DNA of 64,000 nt from the NCBI GenBank assembly GCA_964553615.1, contig CAZKMA010000001.1:1-64000 (forward strand). Direction: 5' to 3'. Origin of the DNA: DATKUC01 sp964553615 (GTDB lineage: Bacteria; Spirochaetota; Spirochaetia; DSM-27196; DATKUC01). A program made the translations under genes and the position numbers. Positions 1-7,890 of the stretch are shown here, piece by piece (the first letter of the stretch is position 1; every line of letters begins with the position of its first letter). The notes under the pieces were generated by a model. That model was not told the DNA's origin, made no database searches, and worked only from the letters and a program-made list of their open reading frames with translations.

Positions 1-189
1 GCCCATTCAACCACGCGACTCCCTGCCCTCCGCTGATGCGTGACTCTGTTTCCCGAACCATCATGGACCGAGCAATCATCGCTGTAGTGAAATGCATGCG
101 GTGAATAACCTGCGCCGGGTGGTTCAGTCGAATTGAATTCGTAGGATTTTCCTGTTCTCCGGGGCTCCGCCTCATGATTGGAGATCCGC
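1..189. other. Leader region; possible 3' end of an upstream gene
   Basis: No complete gene is visible before the CheW gene. One plus-strand frame is open from base 3 to a TGA at 102-104, about 33 codons. It could be the tail of a gene that begins outside the window, but it is too short to identify. The other two plus-strand frames close within about 45 bases. The rest appears to be non-coding leader for the CheW gene. Confidence 0.2.
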
Positions 190-218
190 TTGAACAAGCT
201 GGATGAGTGAAGTATCCT
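190..218 (+). promoter_or_regulatory. Sigma-70 type promoter for the CheW gene
   Basis: TTGAAC at 190-195, a 17-base spacer, then TATCCT at 213-218. This puts the transcript start near 225, just before the AGGAGG ribosome site at 231-236 and the ATG at 241. The match was found by eye only. Confidence 0.5.
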
Positions 219-240
219 ATCGCGTAAAGCAGGAGGCGAG

Positions 241-720
241 ATGGCGGAAGAGGATCGGCAACTACAACTTGTCACGTTCCAGCTGGGCGAAGAGCAGTAC
301 GGAATCGATATCATGGATGTCGAAGGCATTGTGAAAGTAGAAGATGTGCGTCCGCTCCCGAACTCTCCTGCATACGTTGAAGGTATTTTCAATCTCCGCG
401 GGGATATCATTCCCGTGATCAATCTTCATCGACGCTTCCACATTCGGCGAGCCAACCTTGGCGAAGAGGAAATGCTCCTGAGCGGCTTTGTAATCATCAA
501 CATCGACGGAATGCTGCTGGCCATAATTATTGACAGGGTTTCCCGCGTTGTAGCAGTCAAACAATCAGAAATTCAGCCGCCGCCGCAGATGCTGTCCGGT
601 ATTGGTGCTGAATACATCGAAGGTGTTGTCAATCGGGACGGGACCTATCTCATTATCCTGGACACCAGGCGGCTGTTCAACGTACGGGAACTACAGCAAC
701 TGAACAGCATGAACGGCTGA
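241..720 (+). CDS. cheW: CheW-like chemotaxis coupling protein
   Basis: A single CheW domain of 159 residues spans nearly the whole protein. CheW adaptors bridge methyl-accepting chemoreceptors and the kinase CheA at the inner face of the membrane. Typical family features are the NLRGDIIPVINL core at 51-62, which contains the receptor- and kinase-contacting NLRG turn, and the closing strand LDTRRLF at 140-146. Length is normal for CheW (about 150-170). AGGAGG ends four bases before the ATG and fixes the start. It is a stand-alone gene followed by unrelated housekeeping genes, so its CheA partner is not decided by context. The CheA-like protein at 58045-60138 has its own CheW-like domain and is one possible partner. 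Confidence 0.93.
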   Translation: MAEEDRQLQLVTFQLGEEQYGIDIMDVEGIVKVEDVRPLPNSPAYVEGIFNLRGDIIPVINLHRRFHIRRANLGEEEMLLSGFVIINIDGMLLAIIIDRVSRVVAVKQSEIQPPPQMLSGIGAEYIEGVVNRDGTYLIILDTRRLFNVRELQQLNSMNG

Positions 721-746
721 CAATAGGCCGGCGGTAGAAACAGAAA

Positions 747-1844
747 ATGTCAGTTACAGTTTTCCGACCAACAATTCGACGGCGGGACATGGATGCCGTA
801 CTCACCTGTCTGGTGTCCGACAGCATCGGCCCGGGCTCTCTTTCTCATCAACTTGCCGGCGATCTGGCCGCGTATCTGGGCGTGGATCCTGGTGTGTGCG
901 TGCGCGACTACGCAACCGCAATAGAGCTAAGCCTCAAGGCGTTGAATGTCGAACCCGGAGATCAGGTGATCCTGTCTCCCCTTGCACCGGCGGTATATCA
1001 TTCGGTTCTGATCAGAATGGGAATTACGCCGCGGATGGTCGACGTGGACGCCTCCAGTGCTGCTCTCACGGCGGACGCAGTTGCGAATGCGTCGGGTCCA
1101 GGTGTCAAGGCCATCATTGTCCACTACACGATGGGAATAATCCCGGATATATCTGCATTGACCGAGCTGGGAATTCCCATAATTGAGGACATATCCGAGG
1201 GATTCGGCGGCATTACCGCTGAGCGGAAAATCGGTACCTACGGGCAGTACACCATCGTCGGTCTCGAGGCCGAGCACGTCGTGACCGCCGGCGGCGGGGC
1301 CGTGGTTCTTCCCGTTGGCAAGCGGGAACGTGCGGAACTGAAACGGGCGACGGACGATATTCCGCGTGAGGTCATCCTCGCGGATATGAATGCAGCGCTC
1401 GGTATCCAGCAGGTCAAGCGGATCGAGCAGTTCATCGAGAAGAGACGGGAAATCGCTTCGATTTATCATCGCGCCATACTTCGAGGCCGCCACAAGATGC
1501 TTGTTCAGGCCGGCGAGGCGGACAATGTATACTATTCTTTCGCCGTAGTGCTGGCAAACGGTGCTCGAGAGGTCATTCAGTATGCCCGCAAGAAGCAGGT
1601 TGAAGCGGTACGTGCCTTCGAGTTCTCGATTCTCGGTCAGATAGCTTCCCGGTCAACGCTTCCTGTCTTTTCGGGCGCTCCAGCGAATCAGGACGCGGTT
1701 TTCGAGAAGGATGTGGAATCCGTACTCAAAGATTTTCCGAAGGCGCAAAGTCTCTATCTGCGTTGCATTCTTTTTCCGCTCTACCCTTCGCTGGCGAAAC
1801 GCGATGTTGAGCGGATCGAGAAAGTTCTGACCACTCTTCCATAG
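747..1844 (+). CDS. DegT/DnrJ/EryC1-fold PLP protein with His replacing the catalytic Lys
   Basis: 365 residues with the fold-type-I layout of the DegT/DnrJ/EryC1/StrS sugar aminotransferases. The pyridine-nitrogen Asp is D148 in IEDISEGFGG. The Gly-rich turn TAGGGA follows the cofactor-lysine region at about 180-185. Where the family has S-F-x-x-x-K before T-x-G-x-G-G, this protein reads GLEAEHVVTAGGG, so the Schiff-base Lys is His177. The usual SGT phosphate loop is also altered (DYAT at 54-57). Normal transamination is therefore unlikely. GDP-4-keto-6-deoxymannose 3-dehydratase (ColD) is a known family member with His at this position, so a PLP- or PMP-dependent dehydratase, or a non-enzymatic role, is possible. 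It lies between the CheW gene and nadK with no sugar-biosynthesis neighbours, and its ribosome site is weak. Confidence 0.8.
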   Translation: MSVTVFRPTIRRRDMDAVLTCLVSDSIGPGSLSHQLAGDLAAYLGVDPGVCVRDYATAIELSLKALNVEPGDQVILSPLAPAVYHSVLIRMGITPRMVDVDASSAALTADAVANASGPGVKAIIVHYTMGIIPDISALTELGIPIIEDISEGFGGITAERKIGTYGQYTIVGLEAEHVVTAGGGAVVLPVGKRERAELKRATDDIPREVILADMNAALGIQQVKRIEQFIEKRREIASIYHRAILRGRHKMLVQAGEADNVYYSFAVVLANGAREVIQYARKKQVEAVRAFEFSILGQIASRSTLPVFSGAPANQDAVFEKDVESVLKDFPKAQSLYLRCILFPLYPSLAKRDVERIEKVLTTLP

Positions 1845-1855
1845 ATGGCCGAAGC

Positions 1856-1884
1856 TTTACGGAGTATCGGCTGTGTTGTATAGT
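1856..1884 (+). promoter_or_regulatory. Promoter immediately upstream of nadK
   Basis: TTTACG at 1856-1861, a 17-base spacer, TATAGT at 1879-1884. The expected start of transcription (about 1890-1892) is only a few bases before the nadK ATG at 1896, leaving no room for a ribosome binding site. The message is therefore probably leaderless. Confidence 0.5.
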
Positions 1885-1895
1885 GTAACGATCTC

Positions 1896-2750
1896 ATGGC
1901 AATAGACATCAAGCGTGTTCTAGTCATTGCAAATCTGCAGAAACAGGGTGTCGGAGAAGTCGCGGAAGAGGTTCGCAGCTATCTGGAAGGCTGCGGAATC
2001 GATGTGGTGGTTTTCGGTTACCGTGGCAGACCCGCTCAGCCCGCGTTGGAAGCGTTCGATCTGGCGATCTCGCTCGGCGGAGACGGAACCGTGCTCTTCA
2101 GTGCGCGCATTCTCTCATACTCTGCAGTCCCAATTCTAGCAGTGAATCTCGGAGACTTCGGCTTCATCACCGAAGTGACACGGGATGAATGGGCAAGTGC
2201 CTTTGAGCAGTACCGAAACGGCGACCTGGGTGTGGGTGAGCGACTCATGGTGGACATTACCGTGGAACGTCGGGGAAAGGACGTTGCTCACTTTACCGGG
2301 CTCAACGACACGGTTGTTTCGGCCGGCGGGATTTCGAAGATCGTGAAGCTATCGGTCAGGCTTGGAGGGGCCTCCATTGGGCGGTACCGCGCGGATGGGA
2401 TAATGGTGGCTACTCCCACCGGTTCCACGGCGTACTCGGCCGCAGCGGGTGGCCCGATCCTTCATCCGGAGATGGATGCGATGATTCTGAACCCGATCTG
2501 TCCCTTCACGCTTTCTCATCGCCCGCTTGTTGTCCCCGCGGATGAACTGATCTATATTGAAGTCGAAGAGGATCAACGGACCGATGTGATTCTGACCGTA
2601 GACGGTCAGAGCGTGTTTCCGCTCCTGTCTCGGGACGTGGTACGCGTCTGCAAGGCAAAGACTCGGGCGCGGATTGTACGCTCGGATGTCCGGACCTTTT
2701 ATGAAGTTCTTCGGGCGAAACTGAATTGGTCGGGTGAGCCTCGCCGCTGA
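1896..2750 (+). CDS. nadK: NAD kinase
   Basis: ATP- or polyphosphate-dependent NAD kinase, 284 residues, which makes NADP from NAD in the cytosol. Diagnostic features are the GGDGT loop at 61-65 (catalytic Asp63), the NLGDFGF strand at 84-90, the GLNDTVVS segment near 135, and the ATPTGSTAYSAAAGGP substrate loop in the C-terminal half. Length fits the bacterial family (about 270-300). No Shine-Dalgarno sequence precedes the ATG; a promoter ends about 11 bases before it, suggesting a leaderless transcript. It is followed 42 bases later by recN, an arrangement common in bacteria (nadK-recN). Confidence 0.95.
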   Translation: MAIDIKRVLVIANLQKQGVGEVAEEVRSYLEGCGIDVVVFGYRGRPAQPALEAFDLAISLGGDGTVLFSARILSYSAVPILAVNLGDFGFITEVTRDEWASAFEQYRNGDLGVGERLMVDITVERRGKDVAHFTGLNDTVVSAGGISKIVKLSVRLGGASIGRYRADGIMVATPTGSTAYSAAAGGPILHPEMDAMILNPICPFTLSHRPLVVPADELIYIEVEEDQRTDVILTVDGQSVFPLLSRDVVRVCKAKTRARIVRSDVRTFYEVLRAKLNWSGEPRR

Positions 2751-2792
2751 CGGTGAGTTGCCGCCAGAACGAATTGCGGAAGAAAGGCTGGT

Positions 2793-4481
2793 ATGATCGA
2801 GGAACTTTCGATTCAGAACTACGCCCTCATTGAACGCCTCGCACTCGAGTTCTCGAGTGGGCTCAACGTGCTTTCGGGTGAGACCGGAGCGGGAAAGTCG
2901 ATACTCGCGGGAGCTCTCGGGCTTCTGCACGGTGCGAAGGGTGAAACCTCGGTTATCCGAACGGGTTGCGACGAGGCAATGGTTTCCGGCGTATTCGCGA
3001 TTGACCACAACACCGATGCGCGACGCTGGCTCGAAGAACACGGGATAGAACCTGAGGATGATCGCGTTATCGTTCGGCGAACAATCAAACAGTCGGGGCG
3101 CGGTTCCATCTACGTGCAATCGGTACCTACCACTCGTGGCGATCTGGAAACACTTGCCTCCCATCTGTTTGACATGCACGGCCAGCATGAGCACCAGTCG
3201 CTCTTTTCGGAAGACAATCATCGACGCATCCTTGACCGGTACGGCGGACTCGAACCGGAGGCGGATGCGTTGTACACGCAGTTCATGGAGCTTTCAACGC
3301 TGCGAAAGAAACTGGACCGTATTCAGAAGAGTGAACGTGACAGACTGCGGGAGGCCGACGTTCTGCAGTATGCGGTGCGTGAGATCGACGAGGCAAATCT
3401 CAAGGACGGTGAGGAAGAAGAACTCACGAAAGAGCGTTCCATTCTCTCCCAGCATGAGAAGTTGTTCGGGCTTCTCGATGAGGTCTACGAATCGGTTTCC
3501 GAAAATCGCGGTGGAGCGTTGTCGCTCATACGAAGCTCCCGTCAGGCAATGGACAATATAACTGGAATAGATCCCGGTCTTTCTCCTCTGGCAAAACGGC
3601 TGGACGATCTGTACTACGAGCTGGAAGACGCTTCCGAAGAAGTCCGCACTTACCGGAGCGGCCTCAACTTCAGCCCCGACCGTCTTGAGCGCGTGGAAGA
3701 ACGGCTCATGAATATTCATCGCCTCGAGAAAAAATACGGAGCGACTGTCGGTGAAGTGCTCGCTTACTGTGCGGATGCACGGGAGCAGCTTGAGAGTCTC
3801 GAAAACCTGGATCAGGACAAGGAACGGCTTCAGAAGGAGATTCAGGGGCTTGAGCAGACGGTTCTCGGTGCCGCAGGCGAGCTTTCATCTCGCAGGAGGG
3901 AGATCGCGAAACAGCTGGAATCGAGAATTGAAGAGATCCTCCGTGGCCTCGGCATGGAGAAGACCCGGTTTTCCATTGCAGTTGACCGGCGGCTCTCCGA
4001 AAAGGGGACACCATCATGCGGCCCGTATGGTCTCGACCAGATTGCCTTTCGCATATCGCCGAATCCGGGTGAACCCCTGAAGCCTCTGAAGAATATCGCA
4101 TCCGGAGGCGAGGTGTCACGAGTCATGCTCGCAATCAAGACTGTCCTTTCCCAGACCGATCAGATCGAGACACTGGTGTTCGACGAGATCGACGCGGGAA
4201 TCGGTGGCGAGGTCGCCGTGGCCGTCGGCCACCATTTGCACGACCTTTCGCGGTACAAGCAAATCCTCTGCATAACGCACCTCGCGTCAATTGCAGCGCG
4301 AGCCGATAATCATATAAAAGTGGAAAAGCGGGAAAAGGAGGGCCGGACCGTGACCGAGATCTCAGTTGTGGCCGGTGACAAGAGAGTAGAAGAGATAGCT
4401 CGCATGCTTTCCGGCGATCGTACCGGCCAGGTTTCCCGGACTCACGCAGAAGAACTTCTTCGGAAGTCTGCTGCGTCATAG
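2793..4481 (+). CDS. recN: DNA repair protein RecN
   Basis: 562-residue SMC-like ATPase used in recombinational repair of double-strand breaks. The N-terminal Walker A reads SGETGAGKS at 28-36. The middle is a long charged antiparallel coiled coil (about 150-380). The C-terminal half carries the ABC signature ASGGEVSR at about 436-443 and Walker B LVFDEIDAGIGG at about 460-471, followed by the CITHLASIAA switch. Length is standard for RecN (about 550). The AAAGG ribosome site six bases before ATG supports the start. It lies just after nadK and just before a conserved gene of unknown role (12-base gap), and is probably co-transcribed with both. Confidence 0.95.
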   Translation: MIEELSIQNYALIERLALEFSSGLNVLSGETGAGKSILAGALGLLHGAKGETSVIRTGCDEAMVSGVFAIDHNTDARRWLEEHGIEPEDDRVIVRRTIKQSGRGSIYVQSVPTTRGDLETLASHLFDMHGQHEHQSLFSEDNHRRILDRYGGLEPEADALYTQFMELSTLRKKLDRIQKSERDRLREADVLQYAVREIDEANLKDGEEEELTKERSILSQHEKLFGLLDEVYESVSENRGGALSLIRSSRQAMDNITGIDPGLSPLAKRLDDLYYELEDASEEVRTYRSGLNFSPDRLERVEERLMNIHRLEKKYGATVGEVLAYCADAREQLESLENLDQDKERLQKEIQGLEQTVLGAAGELSSRRREIAKQLESRIEEILRGLGMEKTRFSIAVDRRLSEKGTPSCGPYGLDQIAFRISPNPGEPLKPLKNIASGGEVSRVMLAIKTVLSQTDQIETLVFDEIDAGIGGEVAVAVGHHLHDLSRYKQILCITHLASIAARADNHIKVEKREKEGRTVTEISVVAGDKRVEEIARMLSGDRTGQVSRTHAEELLRKSAAS

Positions 4482-4493
4482 CAGGAGCTGTGG

Positions 4494-5294
4494 ATGGGAA
4501 AGATTTCTGCAGAAGCGAAGAGCCGGTATTTCGAGAAGGTCAAGGAATACCGGCAGAACATCGATCAGTTCGCAAGTCGGGAAAAGAAACTTCTCCTGTC
4601 TGTGAAAGATGACGACGACCGTGCCGGATACAAGAGAATTACGCTCGCGGACGAGCGGCTCAATCTCGCATCCTGGTACTTGCTTCTCAATCGGATGTCC
4701 GTAGCCCTCCTCGGTGTCAAGAACGAGGCGTTCCTGAACGACGCTCGTAAGAGTTGCTACCAGAGCATAATTTATCTCGAAGAAGTTGTTACCAACTTCA
4801 TCGACGTCCCATTTTCCGAATATGAGGATCATCTGGCACTGATTGAGGAGTTCGCCGACGACAAGCGTTATCGTCTTGTGCGCAAGATCGGCCTGACAAT
4901 TCAGTCCGTCGAGGATGATTTCGGAGATAACTCCAAGTGGCGATGGTCATTTGTCGAGCTGGAAGGCCGGTTTGCAACAATCGCCAAGAACCTGATAAAT
5001 CTCAAGACGGTGATTGCCGGGCTCGATCCCCGTGTTCCCGGGTATGCAGACAGGGTCGGCCATCTCAGCCTGGCCAAGGAATTGATGCAGAAGGCGGCGG
5101 ACAGGTACCGCGAAAAATACGAGCTGTCTACGCTCCGTATTGACGATTTCAAGCTTGCTATCGCCTATCTGACCTCTCTCCGCCGGCTCCATGCTCTTCT
5201 CGGTGAGCCCAATCAGGCGGAGATCATACGCAAGAAAAGCGATGTCTGGCGGACAAAGATGGAAGCTGACGAAAAGAAGGCAGAAAAGCGCTGA
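4494..5294 (+). CDS. Conserved hypothetical protein, all-helical, charged
   Basis: 266 residues, not recognised as a named family. It has no signal peptide and no membrane segment. Composition is rich in Lys, Glu, Arg and Leu, and the whole chain reads as amphipathic helices (for example 40-110 and 150-255), so it is probably a soluble cytoplasmic helical-bundle protein. The C-terminus ends in a Lys/Glu run. It follows recN after 12 bases with a GGAGCTG ribosome site, and so is likely translated from the same message. No catalytic motif is visible. Function unknown. Confidence 0.75.
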   Translation: MGKISAEAKSRYFEKVKEYRQNIDQFASREKKLLLSVKDDDDRAGYKRITLADERLNLASWYLLLNRMSVALLGVKNEAFLNDARKSCYQSIIYLEEVVTNFIDVPFSEYEDHLALIEEFADDKRYRLVRKIGLTIQSVEDDFGDNSKWRWSFVELEGRFATIAKNLINLKTVIAGLDPRVPGYADRVGHLSLAKELMQKAADRYREKYELSTLRIDDFKLAIAYLTSLRRLHALLGEPNQAEIIRKKSDVWRTKMEADEKKAEKR

Positions 5295-5300
5295 GGCCGC

Positions 5301-5717
5301 TTACCGATCCGCAAGCTCGTGGAGAGCATCATGCGGAAGTAGATCCTGAATGGAGACGCGGACGAACTGAAAGTCCTTGCCGCTGAAATAGACGGGGAAA
5401 TCCGGCGGAACAAATTCGCTGATTACCTGTCGGCATGCTCCGCAGGGTGGTAGAGGATAATCCCCATCCGGAGAGTAGATTGTAATTGCCAGAAACTTCT
5501 TCTCCCCCTGGCTCAGTGCTGCGAAGAGAGCGGATCTTTCGGCACAATTCGTGAGGCCGAACGAACGATTCTCAATGTTGGCGCCGCGGTAGATCTTTCC
5601 GCTTGCACCAAGGAGTGCTGCCCCGACTCGAAAGCGGGAGTAGGGTGAGTACGAGTATTCGGCAGCTTCACGGGCTTCGTTCTGCAGTGTAATGATTGCG
5701 TCTTCCTCTGCGGCCAC
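5301..5717 (-). CDS. cdd: Cytidine deaminase (homotetrameric type)
   Basis: 138 residues when started at the GTG at 5717-5715, which has a GAGGAG ribosome site six bases upstream. The reading frame stays open further upstream to 5888, but that extension crosses the divergent promoter region and resembles no deaminase. Zinc and catalytic motifs of the small cytidine deaminases are present: NCAER (zinc Cys plus proton-shuttle Glu) and PPCGACRQ (the other two zinc Cys). The NIENRSFG substrate loop precedes them. The enzyme hydrolyses cytidine and deoxycytidine to uridine and deoxyuridine for pyrimidine salvage. Length matches the B. subtilis-type enzyme (about 136). It is transcribed towards the conserved gene ending at 5294, only six bases away. 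Confidence 0.93.
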   Translation of the reverse strand: MAAEEDAIITLQNEAREAAEYSYSPYSRFRVGAALLGASGKIYRGANIENRSFGLTNCAERSALFAALSQGEKKFLAITIYSPDGDYPLPPCGACRQVISEFVPPDFPVYFSGKDFQFVRVSIQDLLPHDALHELADR

Positions 5718-5741
5718 GGTACACTCCTCATTTTGGGTTCG

Positions 5742-5771
5742 TTGACATGTGAATAACCAATAGTATAGGAT
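5742..5771 (+). promoter_or_regulatory. Promoter for the 5817 envelope cassette, overlapping the cdd promoter region
   Basis: TTGACA at 5742-5747 is followed by TAGGAT at 5766-5771 (18-base spacer) or TATAGG at 5764-5769 (16-base spacer). On the opposite strand the same A/T block reads TATACT (5768-5763), a possible -10 element for cdd, so the two divergent genes may share overlapping promoters. Strand assignment for cdd is tentative. Confidence 0.45.
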
Positions 5772-5816
5772 TACCCGGCACATGAAAAGCCGCGGAATGA
5801 GGCTGGTACAGCTCCA

Positions 5817-6956
5817 GTGAAAGTGCGAAAGACCTCCATTACATTTTTCCTGCTCCTGATCGGTGCCTACGTGGTACTTTTCCCCCACGGTGTTGGCAAG
5901 GAGCTTGTTGTCTCTCCGAAATGGACCACTTCTCTGCCATCGCTACCCGAGGTTTCGAATCCGACCGCAGGTTCCGTCGCTGTCACACCTATTGTAGCGG
6001 CAGGGAACACAACGGGACCGTTGACTGCATTCGAGCTTGGAAACGACTTCGGATTCATCGATGGAGCCGGCCGGATACACTATCTCGGGAGAAAACAGTA
6101 CGGCGTCGCACTCGGCTCGGACCGGTTTGCGAACTATCCCAGCCTTTCTCGGCGTGTCATTGTCCAGGATCCGGCCGGTGCCACTCTGGCAACCATCGAA
6201 CAGGCCGGATACCCGATGTTCCTTCGAAATCAGCTCTACCTTCTGAGCCCTCAGGGCGACACGATTACTGCCTACGACTCTTTCGGAAAACGGCTCTGGA
6301 CTCACCAGATGGGTAGCGTAATAACTGCTGCCGACGCTGCACACCCGTATTCTGCGGTCGGTCTCCTGAACGGCCAGGTAGACGTTTTCAACAACGCCGG
6401 GGTGTCGGTGTTTCAGAAGACCCCCGGGAGTTCCTCCATGCCGGTGGTGTTGGGCATTTCGCTGTCGAAGTCCGGCAACCGTATGGCGATCATATCCGGA
6501 ATTGAGCCGCAAATCGTGACCATTTACGATGTTGCGGCCGGTCGGTTCACACCAACAGACACGCGCAGCATGAGGAGTGATTTCCGTAGACCAGTCATTA
6601 TTCGATGCATTGACGACAGTGAAGTTACCGCTATTGAGACAGATGGTGGTATTGAACTCATAGACCAGAAATCTCACGGGAGCCATACGGTGGTTCTTCC
6701 CGGTACCTTGCAGTCCATTGTCGAACATCGAATTGAGGGGCTCATTGTCGCTGGGAGTCTCGAGAAGTCCGCCTCCGGCGAAGCTGGTACAGACCGCACC
6801 CAGGGGGTTGCCCGCGCGGCGTTCTTCCTGCCCGACGGGCGCTCCGTATTCCGACTGAGATTTCCTGCATCCACGCTTTTCATGCATTCATCAGCGAACG
6901 GACTGATCTTCGGCGCCGAGGGTGCGCTCTTTGAGATCGATTTTTCGGTTGGGTGA
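5817..6956 (+). CDS. Exported beta-propeller-like protein
   Basis: 379 residues. An N-terminal signal or anchor segment (MKVRKTSITFFLLLIGAYVVLF, residues 1-22 including the basic start) implies export to the periplasm. The rest is a run of short beta-strand blades with PQQ/WD40-like character, for example LYLLSPQGDTITAYDSFGKRLWTH near 140-165 and VTIYDVAAGRFTPTDT near 235. It therefore looks like a seven-bladed propeller, a shape normally used as an interaction scaffold. No enzyme motif is visible. The start is a GTG with a weak ribosome site. It stands four bases before the M23-like gene, so the two probably function together at the cell envelope. Confidence 0.7.
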   Translation: MKVRKTSITFFLLLIGAYVVLFPHGVGKELVVSPKWTTSLPSLPEVSNPTAGSVAVTPIVAAGNTTGPLTAFELGNDFGFIDGAGRIHYLGRKQYGVALGSDRFANYPSLSRRVIVQDPAGATLATIEQAGYPMFLRNQLYLLSPQGDTITAYDSFGKRLWTHQMGSVITAADAAHPYSAVGLLNGQVDVFNNAGVSVFQKTPGSSSMPVVLGISLSKSGNRMAIISGIEPQIVTIYDVAAGRFTPTDTRSMRSDFRRPVIIRCIDDSEVTAIETDGGIELIDQKSHGSHTVVLPGTLQSIVEHRIEGLIVAGSLEKSASGEAGTDRTQGVARAAFFLPDGRSVFRLRFPASTLFMHSSANGLIFGAEGALFEIDFSVG

Positions 6957-6960
6957 CCAC

Positions 6961-7890
6961 ATGCGACCGAAACGGACGATCTTCGGGTGTCTCCTTCGCG
7001 TAGTTTGTGGCCTGGCGCTGACGGCCGGAATTGCCTCCGGTTGGCAATGGCCAGTCTCGGACGTTTCGATTGTGAAGGGGTTCGGGGGGAATGCCGGTCA
7101 GGGTTTCCGTGTTGAGGATGTCCTGCATGCCTCAGATGTACCCGTGCGTCCGATTGCACCGGGAACGGTAGTTTTTGTTTTTCAGAAAGGAAGCCAACGT
7201 GGTCCGGTCCCATCTCCGCTCGGTGATTTCGTGGTAGTCCAGCATGACAGGGGATTCCGGTCAATCTATGGTCATCTCGATCCCGCATCGATCCGCTCCA
7301 ATTTGAAGGTGGTTACCCAGCATACGGTCGTCGGCAGAAGCGGCGAAAGTGGATACTCGGAGCAGAGCGGTCTGAGTTTGAGGGTCATTGATTCAAAGCG
7401 TCACCGTCTGGTAAATCCTCTGGTTGTGTTGCCGTCGTTAAGAGACAGACTCGACCCTGAAGTTCACGCGGTATATCTGAAGAGTACCGGTTTAGCGCCA
7501 CTTACGGAGGGTCTGGTCATTCGTCCGGGACGCTGGAGCGTGCTTGCCGATATCTCTGATCAGGGACAGGGGACCGGCGCCCCGGCACCTGTTGCGCCCT
7601 ACAGTCTCGATCTCTCACTCGATGGAACACAGATCAGCCACGTTGAGTTCCAGGATCTTCGTTTCAGGAAAGGTGAGCTCTTTCTCGATTCGTCCTACCG
7701 CTGGAATTTTGATGCACTTTACCTCGGCAGGTCACTGTACAACCTGGGAGAACCAGATCTGCAGGCAGGAACCCATTCGCTTCGGCTGCGTACCACTGAT
7801 TTCGCCGGTCACGAAACGATTGTCAATAGGACGATTATCGCCGAAATACCTTCCCCGTTACCGGCCGCACCGGCGGGAGCTAAGCCGTGA
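6961..7890 (+). CDS. M23 (LytM-like) peptidase homologue, catalytically degenerate
   Basis: 309 residues from the ATG at 6961, four bases after the previous stop. A start 39 bases upstream would overlap the previous gene and spoil the signal peptide. The signal sequence spans about residues 1-28. The LytM beta-sheet core follows at about 30-140, recognisable from VRPIAPGTVVFV and IYGHLDPASI. Zinc ligands are mostly lost: the H-x(n)-D site reads FRVEDV, and the H-L-H site of SGYSxxxHLHFE reads SGYSEQSGLSLRV; only the His of YGHL remains. The C-terminal half (about 170-300) is beta-rich and Ig-like. By analogy with EnvC/NlpD-type proteins it is probably a non-hydrolytic regulator or binding protein at the cell wall. 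Confidence 0.78.
   Translation: MRPKRTIFGCLLRVVCGLALTAGIASGWQWPVSDVSIVKGFGGNAGQGFRVEDVLHASDVPVRPIAPGTVVFVFQKGSQRGPVPSPLGDFVVVQHDRGFRSIYGHLDPASIRSNLKVVTQHTVVGRSGESGYSEQSGLSLRVIDSKRHRLVNPLVVLPSLRDRLDPEVHAVYLKSTGLAPLTEGLVIRPGRWSVLADISDQGQGTGAPAPVAPYSLDLSLDGTQISHVEFQDLRFRKGELFLDSSYRWNFDALYLGRSLYNLGEPDLQAGTHSLRLRTTDFAGHETIVNRTIIAEIPSPLPAAPAGAKP

Noticed and set aside
5718..5888. N-terminal extension of cytidine deaminase by 57 residues
   Set aside because: The extension crosses the divergent promoter region, does not resemble any deaminase, and the GTG at 5717 has a proper GAGGAG ribosome site and yields the family length.
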